Assembly: GCF_027924665.1 (NCBI RefSeq)
Contig: NZ_AP027043.1
Span: forward strand, 4,092,001-4,156,000
Length of the DNA stretch: 64,000 bases
Direction: 5' to 3'
Source: Flavobacterium sp. GSB-24
GTDB lineage: Bacteria > Bacteroidota > Bacteroidia > Flavobacteriales > Flavobacteriaceae
In this document: one piece after another, positions 19,351-31,164 of the stretch
Layout: the number at the start of each line of letters is the position of its first letter
Numbering within the stretch: position 1 is the stretch's first letter
The notes under the pieces: generated by a model
What the model was told of the DNA's origin: nothing
What the model saw: the letters and a program-made list of their open reading frames with translations, nothing else
Database searches by the model: none
Translations under genes and position numbers: made by a program

Positions 19351-19454
19351 TTTGTCATTTCGACGGAGGAGAAATCTTCGTTAGAAGCTCGACAAAGATT
19401 GGCTTTTCTTTGCGGAGTTACTTGCGAAGATTTCTCGTTCCTCGAAATGACAAA
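19351..19454. repeat. Dispersed ~100-bp inverted-repeat element, copy B
   Basis: The ends are TTTGTCATTTCGACGGAGGA and CTCGAAATGACAAA, and the interior shares ACAAAGATTGG and GGAGTTACTTGCGAAGATTT with the other copies. Here the right arm carries the variant CGTTCCTCG. Confidence 0.85.
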
Positions 19455-19514
19455 CTGCATATTATAAACTATACTTGTACTATACTTAAAATATACTTTA
19501 TCTATAATACAAAA

Positions 19515-19546
19515 TACCTAACAGGTTTTGGAAACCTGTTAGGATA
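19515..19546. repeat. CCTAACAGG palindrome, copy 1
   Basis: TACCTAACAGGTTTTGGAAACCTGTTAGGATA is a 13-bp-arm hairpin split here as CCTAACAGGTTT / AAACCTGTTAGG. It starts 3 bp after the GH2 stop codon. Copies occur at 34882-34913 and 35005-35036, and a diverged one at 23024-23060. Confidence 0.85.
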
Positions 19547-19548
19547 TA

Positions 19549-22997
<3,449 letters not shown>

Positions 22998-23023
22998 ACT
23001 GTCTCTTTATTATTTTGTGGTTA

Positions 23024-23060
23024 TTAGACCTGAAAGGTTTTTAAAACCTGTCATGTCTAA
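23024..23060. repeat. Diverged CCTAACAGG-type palindrome
   Basis: TTAGACCTGAAAGGTTTT followed by TAAAACCTGTCATGTCTAA forms an imperfect hairpin resembling the CCTAACAGG family. It lies 28 bp after the stop codon of the gene at 23088-24212. Confidence 0.55.
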
Positions 23061-23087
23061 AACTTCATGTATATTAATACTCTGTAC

Positions 23088-24212
23088 TTAATTCTTCTTC
23101 TTTTTCTCCGGAGGAGCCACAAAATTCAATTTGCTTTTTCCTAAATCTTTAGACGTTGCGATTGCAATTCCTCTTTGTTCTGCTTTGTTAACGGCACAAT
23201 AGAAATGATAAACAACACCATCATGTTTTACCACAAATGATTTATGCGCAAACAAATCATCGTAAGGTTCAGAAGATTTAACCAAATCGTCACCTTTCCA
23301 GTCGGTCCAGTTTACTAGATCATTTGAAACTGCAAAACGGTTAAATGCACCTTGATTCCAACCCGTCCAAAAAGCTCCAAAATAGAACATCACCCAGGTA
23401 TCATTAATTCGCTGAATATAAGCATCTCCTGAAATTCCTTTATGATGATTGATTAATGGTTTATCGCCATAACGTTTCCATACTTTCATATCGTCTGATA
23501 CAGCCATGGCAATACGTTCAGCGCCTTTAGCAGGATTTATACTGTCGCCACGGGCATTGTAATACATTATAAAATTATGCCCTGTCAGTTTATCTTTATC
23601 ACGAATCACGCTGTTTTTATACATCGTGCTATTATCCCACCATTTTGCGTCTTTGTCTTTTGGCGTTAAAACCGGATTTTCTAATCTTTGAAATTCGTGT
23701 GGTTTTGTCGGCGCTTCTTTCGTATACGCCATTCCAATTGATAAAACGCCAGCTTCATAACCTTTGCTGTCTCCGCCAAAATAACTCATCCAATATTTAT
23801 CATCGTATTTTTCCCATTCATAACTTCCACCCCACGTTGGATCTTGCAGTGAAATATATCCTGCCTTTTGGTTGACATCCCAATGTTTTTCGTTTTCTGA
23901 GAACGACATTACTTTTCCTAAATATTTCCAATCTAAAAGGTCGTCACTTTCTGCTAACCATGTTTCGTAACCTCTTCCATCGTAAATTAAATAAGTCATA
24001 TACCATTTTCCGTCTTTTCTGAATACACTCGGGCAATCCATTTTATAGGAGTTGTCTGTTGGAACCATCACCAAACCGTATTTATAAGGCGTTTTGATTT
24101 CTTCGTAAATCTCCTGCATTACGGTTTCTGTAATTTCTCTTTTCTTGTACTTGGTTGCACAGCTGGTTATAGCAAGTGCTATTGTGGCAATAAGTAGATA
24201 TTTAATTTTCAT
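23088..24212 (-). CDS. Lipoprotein five-blade beta-propeller glycosidase-like protein (GH43/GH32-like fold)
   Basis: The 374-residue protein has a lipoprotein signal (IALAITSCATK, lipid-bearing Cys about residue 18). Repeating blade motifs are visible: DCPSVFRKDGKWYMTYLIYDG, TWLAESDDLLDWKYLG, YDDKYWMSYFGG, NFIMYYNARGD, RIAMAVSDDMKVWKRYG, RINDTWVMFYFGAFW and RFAVSNDLVNWTDW. This pattern of Trp/Tyr strands and S-D-D-W turns is that of the GH43/GH32/GH117 propellers. DCPSV near residue 60 is a plausible position for the first-blade catalytic Asp. The precise family and linkage cannot be read from sequence alone. The pectin setting suggests an arabinose, galactose or galacturonic acid linkage. 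Confidence 0.7.
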   Translation of the reverse strand: MKIKYLLIATIALAITSCATKYKKREITETVMQEIYEEIKTPYKYGLVMVPTDNSYKMDCPSVFRKDGKWYMTYLIYDGRGYETWLAESDDLLDWKYLGKVMSFSENEKHWDVNQKAGYISLQDPTWGGSYEWEKYDDKYWMSYFGGDSKGYEAGVLSIGMAYTKEAPTKPHEFQRLENPVLTPKDKDAKWWDNSTMYKNSVIRDKDKLTGHNFIMYYNARGDSINPAKGAERIAMAVSDDMKVWKRYGDKPLINHHKGISGDAYIQRINDTWVMFYFGAFWTGWNQGAFNRFAVSNDLVNWTDWKGDDLVKSSEPYDDLFAHKSFVVKHDGVVYHFYCAVNKAEQRGIAIATSKDLGKSKLNFVAPPEKKKKN

Positions 24213-24240
24213 TTTCTTTATGTAATTATTGAACGTTTTT

Positions 24241-24424
24241 GAACGCAGATGACACGGATTTACTTCGTAAAGACGCGGAAAAAACGGATTTTTTTATTTT
24301 TTTTCTATTTCTCAATCTTAGCATCTTTGTCAAAGTTTAAAATTTTGACAAAGATTAAGCGCGTTTATAAAAAAAATCCGCGCTAATCAGCGTCTTTACG
24401 AAGTAAATCCGCCTCATCCGTGTG
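24241..24424. repeat. Long inverted repeat with GATTTACTTCGTAAAGACGC arms
   Basis: The left arm (24241-24292) reads GAACGCAGATGACACGGATT onward, and the right arm (24375-24424) ends with the near-complement (TACGAAGTAAATCCGCCTCATCCGTG, split at its middle). About 80 bp of AT-rich sequence separates them. It fills the spacer between the two propeller genes. Confidence 0.7.
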
Positions 24425-24428
24425 CAAT

Positions 24429-26105
24429 TTATTTCAATTCTTTTAATTTAGACTCCATCACATCTTTATTCAATTTTACTTTTACCATTCCTGTTGGATG
24501 AAATCTTCTCTTTAAATCGATTGCATTGTACACTATTGTATAAACATCATTTCCTTCTGGAATTAAACATAAAGGAGTTCTCATAATATCCCACCATTTA
24601 TCTACTTTGGTTTCTATTGGAAGATAATGCGCTTCTGCCCAATTTATTCCGTCTGCTGATAATGAATAGGCAATCATATTAGGTAAATGATGTCCCCATC
24701 CGTCTGGGCCTCCGTCGAAAATAGCAATGTACAGACCGTTTGGTAATTGACTTACAATTGGATTTTCAACAAATTGTGGATGCATCGTTTTAATAGGTTC
24801 CAAACCTTTGTTCATTCTTGTCCAAGGTCCTTCTAAGCTTTTGGATTCAGCTAAAGCCACAAACCAACCTTTTCCTGATTTCTTTGGATAATCTGCCCAA
24901 GAGGTAAATGGATACGCCCCGCTGTAAAACCCGAAATATTTATCACCAACTTGATAAGGAAAAAACGAAGCAACTCCCTGACGGCCTTCCCAAGGCTGAG
25001 AATCTAATCCTGGTTCCATGATAATTCCCATATCTTTATAAGGACCACCGATTCCGTTGATACCTTCAACAGTTGATTCGCATCTCCAAATTCTTCCAAA
25101 TGAATGATTTGGCTCTATTTCTTTACTAACAGTATAAGCCAAATAATAGCCGTACCATTTATTAGCTTTTTCATTAAAAACAGGCATATACGACCAAATT
25201 GCTGCACGGCGGTCATTCATCGGGTTATCATCTTCGGTTACGGCATAAGTTCCGCTGGCTTGGTAGATTGTTGATTCTCTTTTCCAAGTAATTGCATCCT
25301 TACTTGTCCAATGTCCGATTCTGGTTTTTACACGATCGTAATAATAATCAACACCTTTTTCTCCTGCTCTTTCGGTTGGGAACATATGATAGGTATCGCC
25401 GACTTTCACTACACGTCCGCCTTCAAATCCACCCTGAATTCCTTCTGTTCCAGACATTCCTTCATCAATAACTGGTTTGCTTTCTCCGCCAATAATTTCG
25501 AAAAGTGGTTTTTCATCTGAAAATCCTTCAACGATAAAAGTCGGATTCCAAAGTTTTCCGTCTGGTAATTTGGCATCTCTTGCATTCAACTGCTGATCGA
25601 TTTTTAAAACTCCCAAGACAGCAAACAATCCTTTTTGATTTGGTAAAATAGTATGGGTTCCTTTTCCGTACGGAATTGCATAAACATCAACAGGCGGTAA
25701 ACCTGTAATGGTAACTCCGTTTGAAAGGATTTCATTATTATTCCCGATTTGATTTACTTGCAAGTATTCCGCATTTTTATCTTGAAATACACCAACCAAA
25801 ACAGTTACGGGTTCTTTAAACTTTAATTGTAATGGAGAATTGGTTCCGTTTTTATATTTTTCTAAAGGAAGTTCAACGCCTGTTAATCCTTGCAATTCTG
25901 GTGCTAAACGAACAATATTATGCTTGCTTCCTGAAAATACGTGAGCGTATTGGATGGTTTTGAAAGTTTTGTAATTGGATTTTACAATTTCAAATGAAGC
26001 AGGTTTCCATGCGGTATTTTGTGCTGTAGTTTGAATGCAGACAGTTAACAGCATTAGAAAAGCTGTTTTTAATTTGAAATTGTATTTTGTATTTTTTGAA
26101 AACAT
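24429..26105 (-). CDS. Secreted protein: N-terminal sandwich plus beta-propeller, glycosidase-like, family unknown
   Basis: This 558-residue protein has a signal peptide ending TTAQ (29). Residues 30-190 form a beta-rich domain (SGSKHNIVRLAPELQGLTGVELP). The rest shows propeller strands: GFEGGRVVKVGDTYHMFPTERAG, RIGHWTSKDAITWKRESTIY, DRRAAIWSYMPVFNEKANKWYGYYLAY, YQVGDKYFGFYSGAYP, GWFVALAESKSLEGPWTRM, QLPNGLYIAIFDGGPDGWGHH and AYSLSADGINW. The S-x-D-x-x-x-W turns are those of GH43/GH117-like propellers. I cannot assign a CAZy family. It is directly downstream of the GH78-like gene and upstream of the other propeller lipoprotein, so the two may act on successive linkages of one side chain. Confidence 0.65.
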   Translation of the reverse strand: MFSKNTKYNFKLKTAFLMLLTVCIQTTAQNTAWKPASFEIVKSNYKTFKTIQYAHVFSGSKHNIVRLAPELQGLTGVELPLEKYKNGTNSPLQLKFKEPVTVLVGVFQDKNAEYLQVNQIGNNNEILSNGVTITGLPPVDVYAIPYGKGTHTILPNQKGLFAVLGVLKIDQQLNARDAKLPDGKLWNPTFIVEGFSDEKPLFEIIGGESKPVIDEGMSGTEGIQGGFEGGRVVKVGDTYHMFPTERAGEKGVDYYYDRVKTRIGHWTSKDAITWKRESTIYQASGTYAVTEDDNPMNDRRAAIWSYMPVFNEKANKWYGYYLAYTVSKEIEPNHSFGRIWRCESTVEGINGIGGPYKDMGIIMEPGLDSQPWEGRQGVASFFPYQVGDKYFGFYSGAYPFTSWADYPKKSGKGWFVALAESKSLEGPWTRMNKGLEPIKTMHPQFVENPIVSQLPNGLYIAIFDGGPDGWGHHLPNMIAYSLSADGINWAEAHYLPIETKVDKWWDIMRTPLCLIPEGNDVYTIVYNAIDLKRRFHPTGMVKVKLNKDVMESKLKELK

Positions 26106-26144
26106 TTGTTTTTTATTTTTTATTGACTATAAATTTCTTCAATC

Positions 26145-26247
26145 TTGTCATTTCGACGGAGGAGAAATCTTCGTTTGCTGAGCACACCTAGCAGATCAAT
26201 CTTTGTGGAGTTACTTGCGAGGATTTCTCCTCCGTCGAAATGACAAA
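26145..26247. repeat. Dispersed ~100-bp inverted-repeat element, copy D
   Basis: The ends are TTGTCATTTCGACGGAGGAG and its exact complement CTCCTCCGTCGAAATGACAA. The interior contains CAATCTTTGTGGAGTTACTTG. It is one of the most symmetrical copies in the window. Confidence 0.85.
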
Positions 26248-26257
26248 CTGGACGTTT

Positions 26258-26318
26258 ACAAACTAAGAACTAGGGACTAATCACTAAGAACTAATCACTA
26301 GAACTAATCACTAATCAC
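26258..26318. repeat. Degenerate tandem ACTAATCACTAAGA repeat
   Basis: Units such as ACTAAGA, ACTAGGG, ACTAATC and ACTAGA repeat for about 60 bp and run into the stop codon of the GH78-like gene. Confidence 0.7.
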
Positions 26319-28505
26319 TCAAATTGCCCTATAACTCACTTTATACTCCACATTCGGTTTTACAATCAACTGATATTTATTCTTCGATAGTTCCTTAATC
26401 GTTCCTGAATTTGTTTTTGGTTTGCTGGCACTTTCAAAAATCAATTTTCCTTCTCCTTCGCCTGCTTTAACTTTAATTTCTTTGGTACTGCAATAGATGG
26501 CAACTTCGCCGTTTGGTGTTGGCACTTTTCCTTCCATCCATTTTAAACCGCCAAGATTTGGTTTGATTTCATATTCGGCATATCCCGGAGCTGTTGGTTT
26601 TACACCCAGATAATATTTCCCTAATAAGTAAATCGGACTTGCTCCCCAAGCGTGGCAAAGGCTTTTTCCGTAAGGACGACCATACATCGTTAAATGTTCC
26701 GTTCCTTTTTTGTTTGGATTGTATTCTTCCCAAAATGAAGTAGCGCCCTCATTCAGCATTCCACCCCAATAGTCTTTCATTTCTTTTAAAACGTAATCCT
26801 GTTCGCCCATTGCGCACAATGCTTCCAACTCGTAAAAACGCATGTATGGAGTTGTGATTTGAAGAACATCTTTATTAAGCAGCACATTATTTTTTACACT
26901 CTGTTTTTGTTCTTCATTAAAATAATTGAAGAAAATACCGAACATATTAGCATATCTGGTTACAATATTTTGGATTTTACCATCGATACGCTGGTGCTTC
27001 ATTACGTTTTCTTTTTTATCCCAAAACACATCAAATAATTTGGTTTTCAAATTATCTCCTAATTTTTGATATTCTTTTTGGTCTTCACTTTTACCAGCAA
27101 TTTCAGCACTCACCGCCATGGCTTCAAGACTTCTGGCTAAAAGCATTTGCTCAAAACTAACCTCGCCCGTTTTTGGCAATCCGTCTGCCCAATCAATAAA
27201 AACCCAATCTCCTTCTAATGGTTCAAGGAATCCGTTTTTGTTTCTTCTTTCTAAACAGAAATCCATAAGCGATTTCATTCTTGGATAAAAAGTTTTGATA
27301 AATTTCGTATCGCCTGTATGTAAGTAGTAATCGTAAACACCCACAAACCAATACAGCGAATAATCCATGATGATATTCACGTGAGCCGTTACAGGATCTT
27401 TTCCTCGAAGTGCTAACAGCGTTCGTTCTACAGAAGCCGAATCAAAGAATAAATAATAATTCATTAAATAACTTTGATAGGCATCGCCAGACCAAACCCA
27501 GCGGTCACGTTTAATTCCGTCTATAAAAAATTCACGAGAGGTTAAATGCATCGTATAAGCCGACACGTCCCAAATTTTATTCAGTTGTTCATCCGATGAT
27601 TTGAATGCACCACGATAGTCTAATGGCAAATATTCATAAAGCATCGAAATCGAATCGTATTTTATACCTGCATCTGCTTGAACCTGAACATAGCGAAATG
27701 CTTTCGATCCGTCGTGTGTATAGGTTTCAAGCTGTTTTCCATCAAAAGATAAATGATCTAAGGTTTCACATTTGGCAGAATCCAGCGCTTCTTCGCGAGA
27801 TTCTCCGTAATAAAGCGCTACTTTACCTTTTCCTTTCAAGCCATGAATTTTAATATAACCAAAAGTTTCTTTACCAAAATCGACCAACTGTCCAGCTCCT
27901 ATTTTTTCTGTTTTCTTTGCACTTAAAGGTTTAGTCGTCAGTTTAAACTCAGAAGGTTTGTTTTCTGGCGAATTAAAATTCCAAGAGCCAACAGGCACCC
28001 AAGGTGTACCAGATTGCTGTGCTTTTCCAGTTTCATCGATCCAGAGTTTATCTTCATTGGTTACTTTCCAAGAAGCGTCGGATTTAACATATTTACCATT
28101 AATATAAATAGCCGGCAACACTTCCTGATTGTAAACTTTAAAAGAAATTTTGTGTTTTCCAGCAGGAATTTTTATTGATTTTGGCTGTCCGTAGATTTGA
28201 ACACCATCTAAAAGTAGTTGAAAAGGTCCTTCCGAAAAGATTTTTGCCTCGTCTGGTTCCGGAATATTTACTTCTGTTTGAAAAGTTACCAAGGCATAAG
28301 GGCTGTAATATTGCCAAAGCGGTGGAAATACGGCTTCGCGTTCTGTACGTCTTACCTGCATTTTATTGCTTAACCAAACTTCGAAATCGCCTGGATACCA
28401 GATCCATGTCGCTTCTTTTGATTTTTCTTGTGCTGATGATAGCGAACAACAAAAAAGGGCAACAAAAAGAAGTAAAGTCTTAAAAATGGAAAAGCGGTTT
28501 AGCAT
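26319..28505 (-). CDS. Secreted alpha-L-rhamnosidase-like protein, GH78 type
   Basis: This 728-residue protein has a signal peptide ending SLSSAQ (26). N-terminal sandwich domains (about 30-300; IWYPGDFEVW, GPFQLLLDG, LVDFGKETFGYIKI, KAFRYVQVQ) precede an (alpha/alpha)6 barrel (300-640) with FFIDGIKRDRWVWSGDAYQS, the position of the GH78 signature RE(R)xxWxGD, and EGDWVFIDWADG. A C-terminal sandwich ends it (KYYLGVKPTAPGYAEYEIKPNLGGL). At the signature, the usual Glu appears as Asp334 (K-R-D-R), which may mark a subgroup with another substrate. It is the first gene of the long enzyme operon, with a promoter and activator site directly upstream and a leader of only about 12 nt. Confidence 0.85.
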   Translation of the reverse strand: MLNRFSIFKTLLLFVALFCCSLSSAQEKSKEATWIWYPGDFEVWLSNKMQVRRTEREAVFPPLWQYYSPYALVTFQTEVNIPEPDEAKIFSEGPFQLLLDGVQIYGQPKSIKIPAGKHKISFKVYNQEVLPAIYINGKYVKSDASWKVTNEDKLWIDETGKAQQSGTPWVPVGSWNFNSPENKPSEFKLTTKPLSAKKTEKIGAGQLVDFGKETFGYIKIHGLKGKGKVALYYGESREEALDSAKCETLDHLSFDGKQLETYTHDGSKAFRYVQVQADAGIKYDSISMLYEYLPLDYRGAFKSSDEQLNKIWDVSAYTMHLTSREFFIDGIKRDRWVWSGDAYQSYLMNYYLFFDSASVERTLLALRGKDPVTAHVNIIMDYSLYWFVGVYDYYLHTGDTKFIKTFYPRMKSLMDFCLERRNKNGFLEPLEGDWVFIDWADGLPKTGEVSFEQMLLARSLEAMAVSAEIAGKSEDQKEYQKLGDNLKTKLFDVFWDKKENVMKHQRIDGKIQNIVTRYANMFGIFFNYFNEEQKQSVKNNVLLNKDVLQITTPYMRFYELEALCAMGEQDYVLKEMKDYWGGMLNEGATSFWEEYNPNKKGTEHLTMYGRPYGKSLCHAWGASPIYLLGKYYLGVKPTAPGYAEYEIKPNLGGLKWMEGKVPTPNGEVAIYCSTKEIKVKAGEGEGKLIFESASKPKTNSGTIKELSKNKYQLIVKPNVEYKVSYRAI

Positions 28506-28524
28506 AGTAAGTTTATTTTGGGAC

Positions 28525-28569
28525 TAAAGATAAGTGTTCTCTTTACATTTCACAACCTGCACTATCCTG
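28525..28569 (-). promoter_or_regulatory. Promoter of the main pectin enzyme operon with CAGGA direct-repeat site
   Basis: On the minus strand, CAGGATAGTGCAGGTT (28569-28554) is followed by exactly 21 nt and TATCTTTA (28532-28525), which matches five of the six fixed positions of TAnnTTTG. Site, 10-bp half-site spacing and distance to the -7 box are the same as upstream of susC and of the gene starting at 37553. This promoter would drive the genes from 28505 down to the terminator at 5653. Confidence 0.6.
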
Positions 28570-28670
28570 CTAATTCATAAAAAATAGCACTTTTTGATAA
28601 TTTTTTAAGGGAAAAATTACGGCTTATCACTTTTTTAGTACTAAAAAAAATGATGTTAGAATTTTATGGG

Positions 28671-28977
28671 ACACTGATGAAACGGATTTACTTCGTAAAA
28701 ACGCGGATTTATACGGATTTTAATTATTCGGGTATTTTGTCATTTCGATCCCGAGGCTTCGGGAGAGAAATCTCCTCGAGAAGCTCGACAAAGATTGGAC
28801 TTTCGTAGCGGAATTACTTGCGAAGATTTCTCGTCGAAATGACAATGATTGTGGCTATTTGTATAAAATTAAAGTTCATAATCCTTTTTTTGACAAAGCT
28901 ATTGAAGAGAAATAAAAGAAAAAAATCCGCGTCAATCCGTGTCTTCGCGATAGCGAATCCGTTTTATCTGCGTTTAA
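28671..28977. repeat. Nested repeats: GATTTACTTCG-type arms enclosing inverted-repeat element copy E
   Basis: The left arm starts ACACTGATGAAACGGATTTA and the right arm ends AATCCGTTTTATCTGCGTTT. Between them, 28736-28845 is copy E of the 100-bp element (TTTTGTCATTTCGA to TCGAAATGACAA). Copy E has the extra word TCCCGAGGCTTCGGGA in its left arm; copy F at 39847 has the same word in its right arm. Confidence 0.75.
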
Positions 28978-28992
28978 ATTTAGGCTGACAAT

Positions 28993-29811
28993 CTAAGCAA
29001 TCATCATATCAGATTCATTTTCATCTTCTAAAATATAATTAGAAGGCGTTTTACCCAAATGCTTCTTAAACATATAGATAAAAGCGCTGGTAGTTTCGTA
29101 ACCCAAATTGAAGGCAATTTCTTTTATGGATTGTTTTTCGCCCAAACGTTTTATGGCTTCCAGCAATTTTAAACGCGTGCGCCAATCGCTAAAATTCATT
29201 CCCAATTCTTTAATAAATAAGCGGGATAAAGTTCTGGTGCTCATAAAAGAAAGTTCGGCGTAATGCTCTATCGTATTTTTACTTGCTATATCGTCCATTA
29301 AAAGTTCTACTACTTTTTGAAGTCTTTCGTGATTCGTTGTTGGCAGAAAGGTTGCACTTGGCTCAATTAAAGCCAATTCGTCTAAGAAAACAGAAATGAT
29401 TCTTTTTTGTGGCGGAGTGAGATTTCCTTCTATTCCAAAAGAAATGATTTTAAAAACCAACTGCTTTAAAAACATCGGAATATCAAAGGAAAAACTATTT
29501 GTTGGCAATCCTTCCATTGCTGACGGATCGATAAAAACGCTGTAATAATTAACGTCTTTCTGAAAAGTAACCTGATGCTCTACTCCGCCCGGAAGCCACA
29601 AGCCCTGCAACGGATTCACAACCCAAATATGATTGCCCACTACAACGTTCATTACTCCTCGAGTTGCATAGATCAACTGACCTCTTGGGTGCGAGTGCGA
29701 AATACACATTTCGTTGGTTACCATTTCGGTATAGCCAATAACAGGAATCGATGGATCAATTCTGTATCCATGCTCTTGCGCCATTCGATATGTCCGAATC
29801 TGGTTATTCAT
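28993..29811 (-). CDS. AraC-family transcriptional regulator
   Basis: This 272-residue protein has an N-terminal cupin-like domain (about 10-110; CISHSHPRGQLIYATRGVMNV, PLQGLWLPGGVEHQV). Its C-terminal double helix-turn-helix includes ELSFMSTRTLSRLFIKELGMNFSDWRTRLKLLEAIKRLG and IKEIAFNLGYETTSAFIYMFKKHLGKTP. It is divergent from an MFS pump gene with about 100 bp between the two starts. This arrangement is common for AraC-type regulators controlling their neighbouring exporter, so I think it regulates that pump and not the pectin genes, though it sits among them. Confidence 0.9.
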   Translation of the reverse strand: MNNQIRTYRMAQEHGYRIDPSIPVIGYTEMVTNEMCISHSHPRGQLIYATRGVMNVVVGNHIWVVNPLQGLWLPGGVEHQVTFQKDVNYYSVFIDPSAMEGLPTNSFSFDIPMFLKQLVFKIISFGIEGNLTPPQKRIISVFLDELALIEPSATFLPTTNHERLQKVVELLMDDIASKNTIEHYAELSFMSTRTLSRLFIKELGMNFSDWRTRLKLLEAIKRLGEKQSIKEIAFNLGYETTSAFIYMFKKHLGKTPSNYILEDENESDMMIA

Positions 29812-29912
29812 TGTCCAAATATAGCAATTCTGACATTACTATTCTTTTGATCTTTGTAAAAAATAATACAGCTGTTGTTTTTAAACCTAATTTAAGAATC
29901 AAAAATTACCAA

Positions 29913-31121
29913 ATGGACACTATTAAAGCAAACCCCGACATAGTTAAAAAAACCACCTACTCGATCTTATTTATTATAAGTTTTTCGCATCTAATCAATG
30001 ATCTTTTACAGGCTGTAGTGCCTTCAATTTATCCGCTTTTAAAGGACAATTTCAGTTTGAGTTTTACCCAAATTGGTATTATTACTTTGACTTACCAAAT
30101 GGTAGCGTCTATTTTACAACCATTTGTGGGAATGTATACCGATAAAAACTCAAAACCATATTCGCTGATTGTTGGAATGTGTTTTACCATGGTTGGACTT
30201 TTCTTTGTTTCGATCGCTTCAAGTTTTATCAACTTATTATTATCAGTAAGTTTAATCGGAATTGGATCTTCAATTTTCCATCCTGAATCTTCACGTGTGG
30301 CGCATTTGGCTTCTGGCGGAAAAAGAGGTTTGGCGCAGTCTATTTTTCAATTGGGAGGAAATGCAGGAAGTGCTATCGGACCTTTATTAGCCGCTTTTAT
30401 CGTTATTCCGCACGGACAATCTTATATCGCTTGGTTTTGTATTATTGCTTTAGTTGGAATTTTTGCTTTGTATAAAATTGCGATTTGGTACACGGCACAT
30501 TTATCTGAAAGAATGGCTAATAAATCGGCACACCAAATCGAAACGCATCATTTATCTAAAAACAGAGTAATTGCTTCGCTAATTATTTTATTGGTATTGA
30601 TTTTCTCTAAATACTTCTACATGAGCAGTATTACAAGTTATTATACTTTCTTCTTGATAGATAAATTTCACATCACAATTCAGCAGTCACAAGTATATTT
30701 ATTTTTATTCTCTGGCGCTGTTGCTGCAGGAACTTTGATCGGAGGACCAATTGGAGACCGATACGGAAGAAAATATGTTATCTGGGTTTCTATTTTGGGA
30801 GTTGCTCCTTTTACCTTGATGTTACCTTATGTTTCTTTATTTTGGGTTGGAACTCTATCTGTAATTATCGGATTGATTCTTTCTTCTGCATTCTCTGCAA
30901 TTTTAGTTTACGCAACTGAATTAATGCCCGGAAAAGTCGGACTTGTCGCAGGTCTTTTCTTCGGATTTGCTTTCGGAATGGGAGGTTTAGGTTCTGCTAT
31001 TCTCGGAAAAATCGCCGATGCGACAAGTATTGAATATGTATTTAAGATTTGTGCGTTTCTGCCTTTAATTGGTATTATCACTGGATTTTTACCAAATCTT
31101 GAGAAGAAAATTAAAAACTAA
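29913..31121 (+). CDS. MFS transporter, fosmidomycin-resistance (Fsr) type
   Basis: This 402-residue membrane protein has 12 predicted transmembrane helices. The start was set at MDTIKANPDIVKK (29913); the frame is open 54 codons further up but that part overlaps the divergent regulator and lacks protein character. Signatures are FSHLINDLLQAVVPSIYPLLKDNF and the loop VASILQPFVGMYTDKNSKPYS, with GSSIFHPESSRVAHLASGGKRGLAQSIFQLGGNAGSAIGPLLAA, typical of the Fsr group, and GGPIGDRYGRK in the second half. Proteins of this group export small toxic molecules or pathway intermediates. A terminator follows 10 bp after the stop. Confidence 0.88.
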   Translation: MDTIKANPDIVKKTTYSILFIISFSHLINDLLQAVVPSIYPLLKDNFSLSFTQIGIITLTYQMVASILQPFVGMYTDKNSKPYSLIVGMCFTMVGLFFVSIASSFINLLLSVSLIGIGSSIFHPESSRVAHLASGGKRGLAQSIFQLGGNAGSAIGPLLAAFIVIPHGQSYIAWFCIIALVGIFALYKIAIWYTAHLSERMANKSAHQIETHHLSKNRVIASLIILLVLIFSKYFYMSSITSYYTFFLIDKFHITIQQSQVYLFLFSGAVAAGTLIGGPIGDRYGRKYVIWVSILGVAPFTLMLPYVSLFWVGTLSVIIGLILSSAFSAILVYATELMPGKVGLVAGLFFGFAFGMGGLGSAILGKIADATSIEYVFKICAFLPLIGIITGFLPNLEKKIKN

Positions 31122-31130
31122 TATATACTA

Positions 31131-31164
31131 AAAAAAATGCTCTAAAATATTTAGAGCATTTTTT
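31131..31164. terminator. Bidirectional terminator between convergent genes
   Basis: AAAAAAATGCTCTAAA, a short loop and TTTAGAGCATTTTTTTT form an 11-bp stem with an A-run before and a T-run after, so it can stop transcription from both sides. It lies between the MFS gene (plus) and the gene ending at 31165 (minus). Confidence 0.9.

Larger units (their letters stand above)
19248..19548. other. Repeat-filled 301-bp spacer between GH2 and GH106 genes
   Basis: No gene. Going down the minus strand it holds a CCTAACAGG palindrome (19515-19546), an inverted-repeat element copy (19351-19454), and near 19268-19330 an imperfect inverted pair built from ATCTGCTAAATCTGCGGG and CCCGTAGATTTGTCTGATTT. I see no promoter. 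Confidence 0.6.
28506..28992. other. 487-bp gap: operon promoter plus nested repeats
   Basis: The first 65 bp hold the GH78 operon promoter. The rest has no gene. A pair of inverted arms of the GATTTACTTCGTAAAAACGC family (28671-28722 and 28921-28977) encloses a complete copy of the 100-bp inverted-repeat element (28736-28845). No terminator for the AraC gene could be seen beyond these hairpins. Confidence 0.65.

Noticed and set aside
28993..29811. The AraC protein as activator of the CAGGA sites
   Set aside because: It is divergent from an Fsr-type pump with 100 bp between starts, the usual layout for a local regulator of that pump, and no CAGGA site lies in that gap. A role in pectin control is possible but not supported.
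29751..29912. N-terminal extension of the MFS protein overlapping the AraC gene
   Set aside because: The extension has no transporter character and overlaps the divergent gene; MDTIKANP at 29913 precedes the first membrane helix.
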